64,000 nt of DNA, taken from NCBI RefSeq assembly GCF_016428915.1, contig NZ_JAELTP010000004.1, positions 1 to 64,000 of the forward strand. The letters run 5' to 3'. A program made the position numbers and the translations under genes. Positions 47,119 to 56,260 of this stretch are shown here, piece after piece (within the stretch, counting starts at the first letter, position 1; every line of letters begins with the position of its first letter). This DNA is from Pandoraea sp. ASV26 (GTDB lineage Bacteria; Pseudomonadota; Gammaproteobacteria; Burkholderiales; Burkholderiaceae). The notes beneath the pieces were generated by a model that ran no database searches, had not been told where the DNA came from, and was given only the letters and a program-made list of their open reading frames with translations.

Positions 47119-48198
47119 ATGCAACTGCGTCCCGACGCGCTCGACGCGCATCTCGCCAAGACCCTCTCGCCGATCTATACGATATATGGCGATGAGAGCC
47201 TGCTCGTGCAGGAGACGGTGGATCGCGTGCGGGCGGCGGCGCGCGCAGGCGGCTTCACCGAGCGCGATGTGCTCAGCGTCGAGCGCAGCTTCGATTGGGG
47301 CGCACTCGCGAACGCCGGCCAGTCGATGTCACTGTTCGGCGACCGCAAACTCATCGAACTGCGCATCCCCGGCGGCAAGCCCGGCAAGGATGGGGGCGCT
47401 GCGCTCAAGGCGCATGCCGATGCCGCCACCAGCGACGTACTGACGATCATCACGCTGCCCCGGCTCGATGCGACCGCGACCAAGTCCGACTGGTTCACGT
47501 CACTCGATCGTGCGGGCGTCACGATCAAGATCGATCCGGTGGACCGCAGCCGTCTGCCAGACTGGATTGCCCAGCGTCTCGCCGCACAGGGACAGCGCGT
47601 CGAAGCCGGTGAGCCGGGGCGCCGCGTATTGCAGTTCATCGCCGAGCGCGTCGAGGGCAATTTGCTCGCGGCGCATCAGGAAATTCAGAAGCTCGGCCTG
47701 CTGTACCCGTCGGGCGCGCTCGCGTTCGAGCAGGTACAGGACGCCGTGCTCAATGTCGCGCGTTACGACGTCTTCAAGCTCAGCGAAGCGGTGCTGGCGG
47801 GCGATGTGGCCCGCCTGGTTCGCATGCTCGACGGTCTGCGCGGCGAAGGCGAAGCGGCGCCGCTGGTGCTGTGGGCGTTGACCGAAGAAGTTCGCACGCT
47901 CGCCAAGATCACGCGCGGGATGGCCGCAGGCAAGCCGCTCGCCATGCTGCTGCGCGAGTACCGGGTCTGGGGACCGCGTGAACGTTTGATGGAACAGGCG
48001 GCGAATCGCGCCACGCCGGCCATGCTTGCGCAGGCGTTGCAGTTGGCTGCGCGTCTGGACCGGCAGGTCAAGGGCTTGCGCGCCGACGGCTTGCCCGGCG
48101 ACCCGTGGGACGGCATGTTACAGCTCGGTCTGCTGCTTGCCGGGGAGCGACCGCCGATGGCGCGCTCCGCTCGCGCACCGCGTCCGGTGCACGCGTAG
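47119..48198 (+). CDS. holA: DNA polymerase III delta subunit
   Basis: 359 residues. The clamp-loader AAA+-like subunit that opens the beta clamp. Family features are LSPIYTIYGDESLLVQETVD at the N-terminus, MSLFGDRKLIELRIPGGKPG near residue 72-90, and the helical C-terminus around YDVFKLSEAVLAGD and VLWALTEEVRTLAKI. It starts 11 bp after lptE. Delta subunits lack a functional Walker A, and none is seen here, as expected. Confidence 0.95.
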   Translation: MQLRPDALDAHLAKTLSPIYTIYGDESLLVQETVDRVRAAARAGGFTERDVLSVERSFDWGALANAGQSMSLFGDRKLIELRIPGGKPGKDGGAALKAHADAATSDVLTIITLPRLDATATKSDWFTSLDRAGVTIKIDPVDRSRLPDWIAQRLAAQGQRVEAGEPGRRVLQFIAERVEGNLLAAHQEIQKLGLLYPSGALAFEQVQDAVLNVARYDVFKLSEAVLAGDVARLVRMLDGLRGEGEAAPLVLWALTEEVRTLAKITRGMAAGKPLAMLLREYRVWGPRERLMEQAANRATPAMLAQALQLAARLDRQVKGLRADGLPGDPWDGMLQLGLLLAGERPPMARSARAPRPVHA

Positions 48199-48299
48199 AC
48201 CGCGCCCCAATGCCTGCTGACGCCGGCTGCCCGTAATGGCAGCCAACAGAATGCCCAGGGCGACCGGGTCGCCCCCAAAAATACTGCCGAACCGACGAT

Positions 48300-49568
48300 A
48301 TGGATATCAAAGCCTACATGCAATCGCTGGGCCAGCGTGCCCGTGAGGCCTCGCGCGCCATGGCGCGTGCCGACACTGCTGCCAAGAACCGCGCGTTGCT
48401 CGCGATTGCCGATGCCATCGAACGCGAGGGTGCGAAGTTGCAGGAAGTGAACCGCCGCGATCTGGAGCGGGCCCGTGCCAATGGTCAGGACGCTGCGTTC
48501 ATCGATCGCCTCACGTTGTCCGACAAGGCGCTGCGTACGATGATCGAAGGGCTGCGCCAGATTGCCGGACTGTCCGACCCCATCGGCGAGATCAGTAACG
48601 TGCGAGTGCAGCCGAGCGGCATTCAGGTCGGCCAGATGCGCGTGCCGCTGGGTGTCATCGGCATCATTTACGAGTCGCGCCCTAACGTGACCATCGACGC
48701 CGCTGCGCTTTGCCTGAAGTCGGGCAACGCGACCATTCTGCGCGGCGGCTCCGAAGCCATCGAAAGCAACACGGCGCTGGCGGCGCTCATTGCGCAGGCG
48801 CTCGCGCAGACCGGGTTGCCCGGTGACGCCGTGCAGGTCGTGAGCACGCCCGATCGCGCGGCGGTCGGCGAACTGATCACGATGACCGAGTATGTCGACG
48901 TGATCGTGCCGCGCGGCGGCAAGAGCCTGATCGCGCGTCTGATGCAGGACGCGCGCGTGCCGATGATCAAGCACCTCGACGGCATCTGCCACGTGTATGT
49001 CGACGGCCGTGCCGATCCGGCGAAGGCGCTCGCGATTTGCGAGAACGCCAAGACGCATCGCTATGGCACCTGCAACACGATGGAGACGCTGCTCGTCGAT
49101 CAGCAGGCCATCGCGCAGTTGCCTGCCGTTGCCCGCATGTTCCAGGGCAAGCAGGTCGAGTTGCGCGGTTGCGACCGCACGCTGGCGGCGCTTCGCGACG
49201 CCGGTGTGACGGGGGCCGTGGCGGCCACCGAAGAGGACTGGTCGACGGAATACCTTGCACCGGTGCTGGCGATCAAGATCGTCGACGGCCTCGCGGCTGC
49301 CATCGAACACATCAATCGCTACGGCTCGCATCACACCGACGCCATCGTGACCGAGGACTACACCGCAGCGATGCAATTCCTGCGTGAAGTCGATTCGGCC
49401 AGCGTGATGATCAATGCCAGCACGCGTTTCGCCGACGGCTTCGAGTTCGGTCTGGGCGCCGAGATCGGCATCTCGAACGACAAGCTGCATGCGCGCGGCC
49501 CGGTCGGCCTCGAGGGCCTGACGAGTCTGAAGTACGTTGTGTTCGGACACGGCGAAGTCCGCCAGTAA
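48300..49568 (+). CDS. proA: Gamma-glutamyl phosphate reductase
   Basis: Second step of proline synthesis from glutamate, NADPH dependent; 422 residues of the aldehyde-dehydrogenase fold. The catalytic Cys lies in [14 protein letters not shown] near residue 258. Further family segments are [17 protein letters not shown] near 115-131, [11 protein letters not shown] and [22 protein letters not shown] (with I for V) near the C-terminus. proB, which makes its substrate, is not in the window. It follows holA by about 100 bp. Confidence 0.97.
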   Translation: MDIKAYMQSLGQRAREASRAMARADTAAKNRALLAIADAIEREGAKLQEVNRRDLERARANGQDAAFIDRLTLSDKALRTMIEGLRQIAGLSDPIGEISNVRVQPSGIQVGQMRVPLGVIGIIYESRPNVTIDAAALCLKSGNATILRGGSEAIESNTALAALIAQALAQTGLPGDAVQVVSTPDRAAVGELITMTEYVDVIVPRGGKSLIARLMQDARVPMIKHLDGICHVYVDGRADPAKALAICENAKTHRYGTCNTMETLLVDQQAIAQLPAVARMFQGKQVELRGCDRTLAALRDAGVTGAVAATEEDWSTEYLAPVLAIKIVDGLAAAIEHINRYGSHHTDAIVTEDYTAAMQFLREVDSASVMINASTRFADGFEFGLGAEIGISNDKLHARGPVGLEGLTSLKYVVFGHGEVRQ

Positions 49569-49611
49569 TCGCTTCTGCAATCCCGCAGCCATCGCGTCGC
49601 CAAAACGTCTT

Positions 49612-50220
49612 ATGAAACTGCAAGCGCTCGGCCCGGCCGACTTTTTGAAGATGCCGTGGAAGAACGGCCAGGGTGTGACGACGGAACTGGCCGTGGCGCG
49701 CCGCGCCGGTGAAGACGGCTTCGACTGGCGCATCAGCACCGCCACGATCGCAACGCCGGGGCCGTTCTCCGTATTCGCGGGCATCGACCGTTCGCTGGCG
49801 ATTGTGCGGGGCGGCACGCTCACGCTCAACGTCGAGGGTCGTGCGGACGTCACGCTGACGACGCGCACGCCGCCCTACGTCTTCGGCGGTGAGTTGAACG
49901 TGAGCAGCACGCCGGTGCTGGAGACGGCCGGTGTGCCCATCGACGACTTCAACGTCATGACGCGTCGCGGCGAATGGCAACACACGCTGGCTCAGCATCG
50001 TCTCGAGGGGGAAGCCCTGACGTGGACGCTGCCCACGGCGGCCGACGCCGTGGCGTTCCTCTACTGTGCGCAAGGGCAAGTGCAGGCGACTTTCCGTGAC
50101 GGCCAGGTCGTGAGCATTCCCGCCGGGCATGCACTGCGCATCGAAGGCGGTGACGCCTGTGAACTGCGAGCCGACGCGAGCCCCGCCGACGTCTTCCTGA
50201 CGACGCTCTCGCGGCGTTGA
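49612..50220 (+). CDS. hutD: HutD-family protein
   Basis: 202 residues, double-cupin-like fold without obvious metal ligands. The diagnostic N-terminal motif is FLKMPWKNGQGVTTELAVA, followed by DWRISTATIATPGPFS and RSLAIVRGG. HutD limits histidine-utilisation flux in Pseudomonas; elsewhere its role is uncertain. No hut genes are adjacent, so here it is an orphan beside proA. ATG at 49612. The IS4-family remnant begins about 85 bp after the stop. Confidence 0.88.
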   Translation: MKLQALGPADFLKMPWKNGQGVTTELAVARRAGEDGFDWRISTATIATPGPFSVFAGIDRSLAIVRGGTLTLNVEGRADVTLTTRTPPYVFGGELNVSSTPVLETAGVPIDDFNVMTRRGEWQHTLAQHRLEGEALTWTLPTAADAVAFLYCAQGQVQATFRDGQVVSIPAGHALRIEGGDACELRADASPADVFLTTLSRR

Positions 50221-50295
50221 ACGCCCCACGGCCCCGGCGTCGCAGGCCGTCGGGCGTGCCTCAGTATCTCCGTGTCGGACACATAAAAAAGACCC

Positions 50296-50302
50296 CCTAA
50301 GG
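50296..50302. repeat. Left 7-bp direct repeat flanking the IS4-like element
   Basis: CCTAAGG, repeated at 50957-50963. The two copies lie just outside the terminal inverted repeats and look like a target-site duplication. Confidence 0.6.
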
Positions 50303-50306
50303 AGTC

Positions 50307-50320
50307 ATGCCGTTCAGTTA
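50307..50320 (+). repeat. Left terminal inverted repeat
   Basis: ATGCCGTTCAGTTA. A further inverted copy of its first 11 bases, CTGAACGGCAT, follows at 50326-50336, so the left end alone can form an 11-bp hairpin. That hairpin could also act as the terminator of hutD. Confidence 0.8.
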
Positions 50321-50358
50321 CGCCGCTGAACGGCATTGTTATATCTGAGGGCTGATGC

Positions 50359-50710
50359 TTGGAGAACGTCTCACCTGTCTCGCTGGAATGTCGAATCCAG
50401 TCGACGCTCGTCATCGCCCTTGCCTTTTACCGCGCGACCTCAACCGATGAGGCCGTGGGTGACTTGGGCCAGGGTCTGCCATGCTGCGAAACGTCCTGCT
50501 TTAGCAAGAGCGCTGTCACACAAGCACACCAGCGGTGCGGCCAAGCTCCGACGCAGCGTCTCTTCCTTAGCAGCGCCAATACGTGGGTCGAGCAACAATC
50601 CCGGCATGACTCACTCAAAGAATCTTCGCTTTGGGCCATCGACCGCGCCAACCTGCGCGCTGCCGATAGCCCCAGAGCCGCGCGAGCACTTCTGCGCACA
50701 AACTGAATAA
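50359..50710 (+). pseudogene. IS4-family transposase remnant
   Basis: A readable stretch has VIALAFYRATSTDEAVGDLG, FSKSAVTQAHQRCGQAPTQRLF and LWAIDRANLRAADSP, matching the N-terminal DUF4372-like and first catalytic-Asp region of IS4 transposases (KSAVTQARQRLG and LWAxDGTTLRTPDSP in intact members). The usual DGTTLR reads DRANLR. A frameshift then separates PEPREHFCAQ, the next conserved segment. The remaining catalytic domain is missing. Confidence 0.75.
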
Positions 50711-50937
50711 AACATCGCTGGCGCAATGCGTAACCGGTGCCGATGCGCAGGGGCATGAGCGCGTGTCACTCACCTTGCTGACCGACCGGGCTCAATGGCG
50801 AGCCACCGATATCGAAAAACTCTGCCAACGGTGCGACTGCTCGAATGCACCATGCAAAAACGGCCCGGGAGAGCTTGTTCCCGAGCCGTTAAAGCAAGAC
50901 CCTCGAAATATACCGTTCAGTTCCTCAAAAAATCGCT

Positions 50938-50951
50938 TAACTGAACGGCAT
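50938..50951 (-). repeat. Right terminal inverted repeat
   Basis: TAACTGAACGGCAT, the exact inverse of the left repeat. CCGTTCAG at 50913-50920 forms a second inverted pair here, mirroring the arrangement of the left end. Confidence 0.8.
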
Positions 50952-50956
50952 TACCG

Positions 50957-50963
50957 CCTAAGG
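50957..50963. repeat. Right 7-bp direct repeat flanking the IS4-like element
   Basis: CCTAAGG, a copy of 50296-50302. Confidence 0.6.
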
Positions 50964-51018
50964 TGGCATCTTAAGGCTTCCGTAAGCTTCCTTTTAACCT
51001 GAAGACCCCGCCCCCAAT

Positions 51019-52596
51019 TTACTGCGCCGTCGCGGCGGCCGCCGACTCGCCCCGTGCCGCAGCGGCAAGATTGGCCGCGACCTCTGCCATCACCCCATCC
51101 CAATCGCCACGTTGCGACTGACGCAAGAGCGTGAGCGACGGATACCAGTCGCTGTCGCGGCGCGTCAACTGCCAGCGCCAGTCGGGCGTGAAGCCGACCA
51201 GCCCCCAAACCGGCTTGCCCAGCGCACCGGCCACGTGAAGCACCGCCGTGTCGGCCGAGATCACGAGATCCAGCTGTGCAATCACCGCCGCCGTCTCGGC
51301 AAAGTCGCTGAGCTTCCCGCCGATATCACGCACGTTGGGATACCGGGCGAGTTCCGCACGCTCTTCGTCGGTCGCGTCGACCTGCAACGAATAGAACTGC
51401 ACGTTAGTGCCGAAGACCGGCGCCCAATGCGCCAGCGCCACGTCGCGATGCGGCGGAAACGGGCGCGTACGCCACACAAACCCCACCCGCAACGTCCCTT
51501 CCGGCTTGGCGCCGAGCATCGAGCGCCAGATCATCTCGCGCCCGGCGCTCGCGCGCAGATACGGCGAATGGACGGCCACGTTGCCCCCCACTTTCAGGAG
51601 ATGCGGCAGGCTGAGCAGCGGCATCTGCCAGTCGAACGACGGCACCGGCATGTGTTCGCCAAGCACCGTCACGCCGCGCGCGAAGCCGCCAAGCAGCGTG
51701 ACGAGCGGCGCCTGCACCGACAGCACGACGTTAGCCCCCATCTCGACCAGACGCGGCACGAACCGCACGAATTGCAGCGTGTCGCCGAAGCCCTGTTCGC
51801 TATAGACGAACACCGTCTTGCCCGCGAGCGGCGCACGGCCGTCCCACAGCCGATCGCTGAAACGACGCTTCTGGCCGCCGTCCTGCCAGCGCCATTCGTA
51901 GTCATGCCAACCGTGCTCGAAGTCACCCAGCAGCAGATTGGTCTGCGCCCGGTTGGTACGCGCGCCCGCATGGTCGGGGGCGAGTTTCACGGCCTCGCGA
52001 AAGCACTGCAACGCGTCGGTAAACGCATGCCGCTCGCGCAGCGCCACCCCCAGATTCACCAGCGGATCGGGCTGCTGCGGGGCAATGGCGTTGGCGAGAC
52101 GGTAAGCGTCGATCTCTTCGTCGTAGCGACCCAAGGCACCCAGGGCACGCCCACGGTTGAAATGGGCCTGCCACAGCGCCGGGGCCTTGGCCGCAGTGCG
52201 CTCGAACCAGACGAGCGCGCGGGCGTTGTCGCCCGCCTGCGCCCACGTCATGCCAATGGTGTGCATCGTGCCGATGACGTCCGGCGACTGCTGCACCGTC
52301 GCTTCGAACAACGCTTCGGCACGCATCTGACGGCCGGCCTGAAGGCTGGCCATCGCGGCGTCGAAGGTCGCCTGCGCACCCGGTTGTGGCACGAGCGGGA
52401 TCAGACGGTCGAAGGCGTCGGCCGCCGACTCGAACGCGCCCGTGCGCAGCGAGACATAAGCGAGCCCTTCAAGCGCAGGCAGAAATTCGGGGGATTGCTT
52501 CAGTACTTGGCGCAACTCGGCGATCGCCTCGTCGAGCCGGCCGGCGGCACTCAGTTGTCGTGCACGCTCGCAACGCGCATCTAATGGCGTCGTCAT
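51019..52596 (-). CDS. TPR-domain glycosyltransferase-like protein
   Basis: About 525 residues. The N-terminal 230 residues are six or so tetratricopeptide repeats (for example AGRLDEAIAELRQVLKQSPE, and LVNLGVALRERHAFTDALQC). The C-terminal 300 residues form a GT-B-like domain with FVYSEQGFGDTLQFVRFVPR near 265 and LDLVISADTAVLHVAGALG near 445, a combination common in beta-proteobacteria and related to GT9/GT41-like heptosyl/OGT proteins. Protein or flagellin glycosylation is possible, but no partner gene is nearby. The C-terminus is Ala-rich. The ATG three codons inside the longest reading was used. Confidence 0.83.
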   Translation of the reverse strand: MTTPLDARCERARQLSAAGRLDEAIAELRQVLKQSPEFLPALEGLAYVSLRTGAFESAADAFDRLIPLVPQPGAQATFDAAMASLQAGRQMRAEALFEATVQQSPDVIGTMHTIGMTWAQAGDNARALVWFERTAAKAPALWQAHFNRGRALGALGRYDEEIDAYRLANAIAPQQPDPLVNLGVALRERHAFTDALQCFREAVKLAPDHAGARTNRAQTNLLLGDFEHGWHDYEWRWQDGGQKRRFSDRLWDGRAPLAGKTVFVYSEQGFGDTLQFVRFVPRLVEMGANVVLSVQAPLVTLLGGFARGVTVLGEHMPVPSFDWQMPLLSLPHLLKVGGNVAVHSPYLRASAGREMIWRSMLGAKPEGTLRVGFVWRTRPFPPHRDVALAHWAPVFGTNVQFYSLQVDATDEERAELARYPNVRDIGGKLSDFAETAAVIAQLDLVISADTAVLHVAGALGKPVWGLVGFTPDWRWQLTRRDSDWYPSLTLLRQSQRGDWDGVMAEVAANLAAAARGESAAAATAQ

Positions 52597-53118
52597 GCGG
52601 CGCATCCTTGCTTATCTGGGAATTGGAGGAGGGCGGGCAGGCAAGCGACACGAAAACCAAGACATCTTGCTGCCCCGGCGACAGGCGCCGTGGCCCGATC
52701 AAGCGGTGCACACTACACGACCGCACGGCGCGAAGCAAGCCGCGGGGATTGGTCTGCGCAACGCGAATAAAGTTCACATCTTCACAGCCTCATTTTCGGA
52801 CTCATCGCGCCGCCGAATTGCCTGCCGAATTGCCTGCCGGGTGCCCTCAGCCGCCCACAGCCCCAGCCCCCGGCAGCCGCTTCAGCGGGTTCGCGTATCA
52901 TCTGTCAAAACGTACTTTTACCGCAATGCAGCAGAAAAACCACAGTCGTTCATCGAAGCACGGATTTGCCAGTCCATGGCACGCGCTTTAACATCTTTTT
53001 ACGGATCAATCTGGTAGCATCCGCTGCCGTCCATGCACACGCGCACCGTCGCTGCCGTGCCGCATGCCGACGCAGAGTCCTGTTGTCCCGTCCGAACCCT
53101 CATCCACACGAGGTCTTG
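52597..53118. other. Region between two divergent genes, no gene seen
   Basis: 522 bp. It contains a perfect 12-bp tandem duplication of GAATTGCCTGCC at 52815-52838 and AT-richer DNA around 52910-53020 that may hold the ABC-operon promoter. In-frame sequence upstream of the permease ATG does not resemble the family. No riboswitch class was recognised. Confidence 0.5.
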
Positions 53119-54858
53119 ATGACGCGCGTAGCTCGTCCGTTCATCCCCGCCACTGCGCGACGCCTGCTGCCCAATCGCTGGGATTTCATTGCCTTCCCGC
53201 TCATCATCGGTTTTCTGATGGTGAGCTCGTCGGGCATTCGCCAGACCTGGGCCCCGCTAGCCGACCTGCAGACCGAAATCATCTCGCTCGACCCGGCCAA
53301 CCTGCCTGAATATGCGCTGCGTACCACGCTGCGCATGCTCGCGGCGATGGTGGCTTCGCTTCTCTTCACGCTCATCTACGGCACGCTCGCCGCCAAGAGC
53401 CGCCGCGCAGAGAAGCTGCTCGTACCGATGCTCGACATTCTCCAGTCGGTGCCGGTGCTGGGTTACATCTCGTTTACCGTCACCTTCTTCCTCGCCCTGT
53501 TCCCGGGACGCGTGCTGGGCGCCGAGTGCGCCGCCATCTTCGCGATCTTCACGAGCCAGGCGTGGAACATGACGTTCTCGTTCTATCAGTCGATGCGCAC
53601 CCAGCCGCGCGATCTGGCCGAGGTAGCGGTGAATCTGCGCCTCTCGCCATGGCAGCGCTTCTGGAAGCTCGACGTGCCCTACTCGATGCCCGGCCTCATC
53701 TGGAACATGATGATGAGCATGTCGGGCGGCTGGTTCTTCGTGGTGGCGTCCGAGGCGATCACCGTGGGTGACAAGACCGTCACCCTGCCGGGCATCGGCT
53801 CGTACCTCGCCACAGCCATCGTGCAGCGCGATCTGCACGCGGTGGGCTGGGTGATTCTGGCGATGGTCGTCGTCATCGTCATTTACGACCAGTTCCTGTT
53901 CCGGCCGATGGTCGCGTGGTCCGACAAATTCCGCCTGGAAGACACGGTCGCCCAGGCCGCGCCCGAGTCGTGGGTGCTCAACCTCATTCAGCGAACCCGC
54001 GCCATTCAGTACCTGCTGCGCCCGTTCGGCAAGCTGCTGCGCACGGTTGCGCGCATGCGCATGCCGTTCTCGCTGCCCGCCGCGATCCATTCCGAATCGA
54101 GAACCCCGCTCTCGCGCGTGATCGACTGGCTGTGGGCTGCGTTGCTGGTGGCGATGGGGCTCGTCGCCGCGTGGAAGATCTGCGCCTTCGTGCTGGCCGA
54201 AGTCGGCCTGTCCGAAATCCTGCACGTGTTCGGCCTCGGCCTCATCACGCTGCTGCGCGTGGTCTTGCTCATCGCCATTGCCTCTGTGGTGTGGGTGCCG
54301 CTGGGCGTGCTGATCGGGCTGCGTCCGAAGCTTGCCGAGCGCATTCAGCCGCTGGCGCAGTTCCTCGCCGCGTTCCCGGCCAACCTGCTGTTCCCGATCT
54401 TCGTGGTGGCCATCGTCCATTTCCACGCCAATCCGGACATCTGGCTCTCGCCGCTGATCGTGCTGGGCACGCAGTGGTACATCCTGTTCAACGTGATTGC
54501 CGGCGCGACCACCTTCCCGAACGACTTCAAGGAAGCGGCCACCAACTTCCGCATTCGCGGCTGGCAGTGGTGGCGCCAGATCATGCTGCCGGGCATCTTC
54601 CCCTATTACGTGACGGGCGCGATCACGGCGTCGGGCGGTGCGTGGAACGCGTCCATCGTCTCGGAATACGTGCAGTGGGGCGACGACAAGCTCGCCGCAC
54701 ATGGCCTCGGCGCCTACATCGCCCAAACGACGGCCGCCGGCGACTATCCGCGTATTTTGCTGGGCATCGCCGTCATGGCGTTGTTCGTCGTACTGTTCAA
54801 CCGCTTGCTGTGGCGCCCCATGTACGCCATTGCTGAAAACAAGCTTCGTCTGAATTGA
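53119..54858 (+). CDS. ABC transporter permease, two fused permease domains
   Basis: About 579 residues. Two binding-protein-dependent permease domains occur in tandem, each with its EAA-type loop: LAEVAVNLRLSPWQRFWKLDVP near residues 170-190 and FKEAATNFRIRGWQWWRQIMLPG near 475-497. A linker of about 60 residues separates them. Nitrate/sulfonate/taurine-type permeases normally have one such domain and dimerise; here one chain supplies the whole pore. The ATG at 53119 follows weak GAGG. The ATPase gene starts 10 bp downstream. Substrate unknown; the family suggests a small organic or inorganic anion. Confidence 0.88.
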   Translation: MTRVARPFIPATARRLLPNRWDFIAFPLIIGFLMVSSSGIRQTWAPLADLQTEIISLDPANLPEYALRTTLRMLAAMVASLLFTLIYGTLAAKSRRAEKLLVPMLDILQSVPVLGYISFTVTFFLALFPGRVLGAECAAIFAIFTSQAWNMTFSFYQSMRTQPRDLAEVAVNLRLSPWQRFWKLDVPYSMPGLIWNMMMSMSGGWFFVVASEAITVGDKTVTLPGIGSYLATAIVQRDLHAVGWVILAMVVVIVIYDQFLFRPMVAWSDKFRLEDTVAQAAPESWVLNLIQRTRAIQYLLRPFGKLLRTVARMRMPFSLPAAIHSESRTPLSRVIDWLWAALLVAMGLVAAWKICAFVLAEVGLSEILHVFGLGLITLLRVVLLIAIASVVWVPLGVLIGLRPKLAERIQPLAQFLAAFPANLLFPIFVVAIVHFHANPDIWLSPLIVLGTQWYILFNVIAGATTFPNDFKEAATNFRIRGWQWWRQIMLPGIFPYYVTGAITASGGAWNASIVSEYVQWGDDKLAAHGLGAYIAQTTAAGDYPRILLGIAVMALFVVLFNRLLWRPMYAIAENKLRLN

Positions 54859-54868
54859 AGGGACCGTG

Positions 54869-56188
54869 ATGCCGAACGATACCCACCAACCCATTGCCGG
54901 AAAAGAAATCTTCTCGCTCGCCAACGTCAGCCGCGGCTTCCGCAAAGGCGGCGACGAGCGCCAGGTGCTCGACGGCGTGAATCTGCAACTGCACGAAGGC
55001 GAAATCGTCGGCATGCTCGGCCGCTCAGGCTCGGGCAAGTCGACGCTGCTGCGCATCATCGCCGGTCTGATTCAGCCCAGCTCCGGCGACATCCGCTACC
55101 TCGGTCAACCGCTCGAAGGCCCGCCCGAGGGCGTGGCGATGGTGTTCCAGACCTTCGCCCTGTTCCCGTGGCTGACCGTGATGCAGAACGTGGAAGCCGG
55201 ACTCGAGGCCCTCGGCGTCGAGCCGAAGGAGCGCCGCAAGCGCGCGCTCGCGGCCATCGACCTGATCGGTCTTGACGGCTTCGAGAACGCCTATCCGCGC
55301 GAACTCTCGGGGGGCATGCGCCAGCGTGTGGGCTTCGCTCGCGCGCTCGTGGTCAACCCCACGCTGCTGCTCATGGACGAGCCGTTCTCCGCGCTCGACG
55401 TCCTCACCGCCGAGACGCTGCGTACCGACCTGCTCGACCTGTGGAGCCAGCGTCAGTTGCCGATCAAGTCGATCCTGATCGTCACGCACAACATTGAAGA
55501 AGCCGTGTTCATGTGCGACCGGATTCTGGTGCTGTCGTCGAATCCGGGCCGCGTGGTCGCCGAGATCAAGGTGCCGTTCCCGCACCGTCGCAATCGTCTC
55601 GATCCGGCCTTCCGCAAGATGGTCGACGACATCTATGCGCTGATGACGTCGCGCCGCAACGCGCACACCACGCAGAAGATGCCGCTGGAGTTGTCGAGCC
55701 CGCTGCACGAAGTGTCGACCAACCTGATGGCCGGTCTGCTCGAAGCGCTCGCCGGCCAGCCGTACAACGGCCGCGCCGACTTGCCGGAAATTGCGCAGAC
55801 GCTGCTGCTCGAGGTCGACGACCTCTTCCCCGTGGCCGAAATTCTCGACCAGCTGGGCTTCGCGGAACTCAAGGAAGGCGACATTCTGCTGACCACGGCG
55901 GGCAAGCGCTTCGTGGACGCCAGCACGCAGGAACGCAAGGTGCTGTTCGCCGAGCATCTGCTGCGTCACGTGCCGCTCGCCGCGAAGATCCGTGCGGTGC
56001 TTCAGGAGCGTCGCGGGCAGCGTGCGCCGCGCGTGCGTTTCGAGCAGGAACTGGAAGATTCGATGTCGGACGATCTCGCGCAGGAAACGCTCGAGACCGC
56101 CATCAACTGGGGCCGTTACGCCGAGATCTTCTCGTACAACGACCACACGGAGACGTTCAGTCTCGAGGACGTGGAAGGCGCGACCTGA
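54869..56188 (+). CDS. ABC transporter ATPase with C-terminal AAA-associated domain
   Basis: About 439 residues. Walker A is GMLGRSGSGKSTLL near 50-63, Q-loop VFQTFALFPW, signature LSGGMRQRVGFARAL near 145-159, Walker B LLLMDEPFSALD and the switch His in VTHNIEEA. After residue 265 comes an extra region of about 170 residues (LLEALAGQPYNGRADLPEIAQ, and LFPVAEILDQLGFAELKEGDI), the AAA_assoc_C domain of nitrate/sulfonate-type systems. It may sense an intracellular ligand. It starts 10 bp after the fused permease. No substrate-binding protein gene is adjacent. An in-frame GTG precedes the ATG by one codon. Confidence 0.9.
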   Translation: MPNDTHQPIAGKEIFSLANVSRGFRKGGDERQVLDGVNLQLHEGEIVGMLGRSGSGKSTLLRIIAGLIQPSSGDIRYLGQPLEGPPEGVAMVFQTFALFPWLTVMQNVEAGLEALGVEPKERRKRALAAIDLIGLDGFENAYPRELSGGMRQRVGFARALVVNPTLLLMDEPFSALDVLTAETLRTDLLDLWSQRQLPIKSILIVTHNIEEAVFMCDRILVLSSNPGRVVAEIKVPFPHRRNRLDPAFRKMVDDIYALMTSRRNAHTTQKMPLELSSPLHEVSTNLMAGLLEALAGQPYNGRADLPEIAQTLLLEVDDLFPVAEILDQLGFAELKEGDILLTTAGKRFVDASTQERKVLFAEHLLRHVPLAAKIRAVLQERRGQRAPRVRFEQELEDSMSDDLAQETLETAINWGRYAEIFSYNDHTETFSLEDVEGAT

Positions 56189-56260
56189 GCGTCATCCACC
56201 GGGTTGTGGCCGGAACATCAACGCCGCGCGAGTCGTCCGACCGCGCGGCGTTGTCTTTTG

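Larger units (their letters stand above)
50303..50956 (+). mobile_element. Degenerate IS4-family element with intact ends
   Basis: About 650 bp bounded by the perfect 14-bp inverted repeat ATGCCGTTCAGTTA (50307-50320, and inverted at 50938-50951), which resembles the ends of IS4 (TAATGCCGATCAGTTAAGG). The interior has a plus-strand remnant of an IS4 transposase N-terminal part and then unrelated-looking DNA up to the right end. The element is less than half of the normal length for the family, so it is an internal-deletion derivative that cannot move by itself. A related transposase elsewhere in the genome might still recognise the ends. Confidence 0.8.

Noticed and set aside
47763-49868. A 701-codon minus-strand frame across holA, proA and hutD
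   Set aside because: All three genes on the plus strand show conserved motifs through the same DNA; the antisense frame has none.
50336-50710. Two plus-strand open frames read as intact novel genes
   Set aside because: Both carry pieces of the same IS4 transposase split by a frameshift, inside terminal inverted repeats.
52606-53118. Riboswitch upstream of the ABC transporter
   Set aside because: The long leader invited this, but no conserved core of any riboswitch class I know could be matched.
53257-55059. A 600-codon frame antisense to the ABC permease
   Set aside because: Charged low-complexity translation with no motif; the permease and ATPase explain the sequence.
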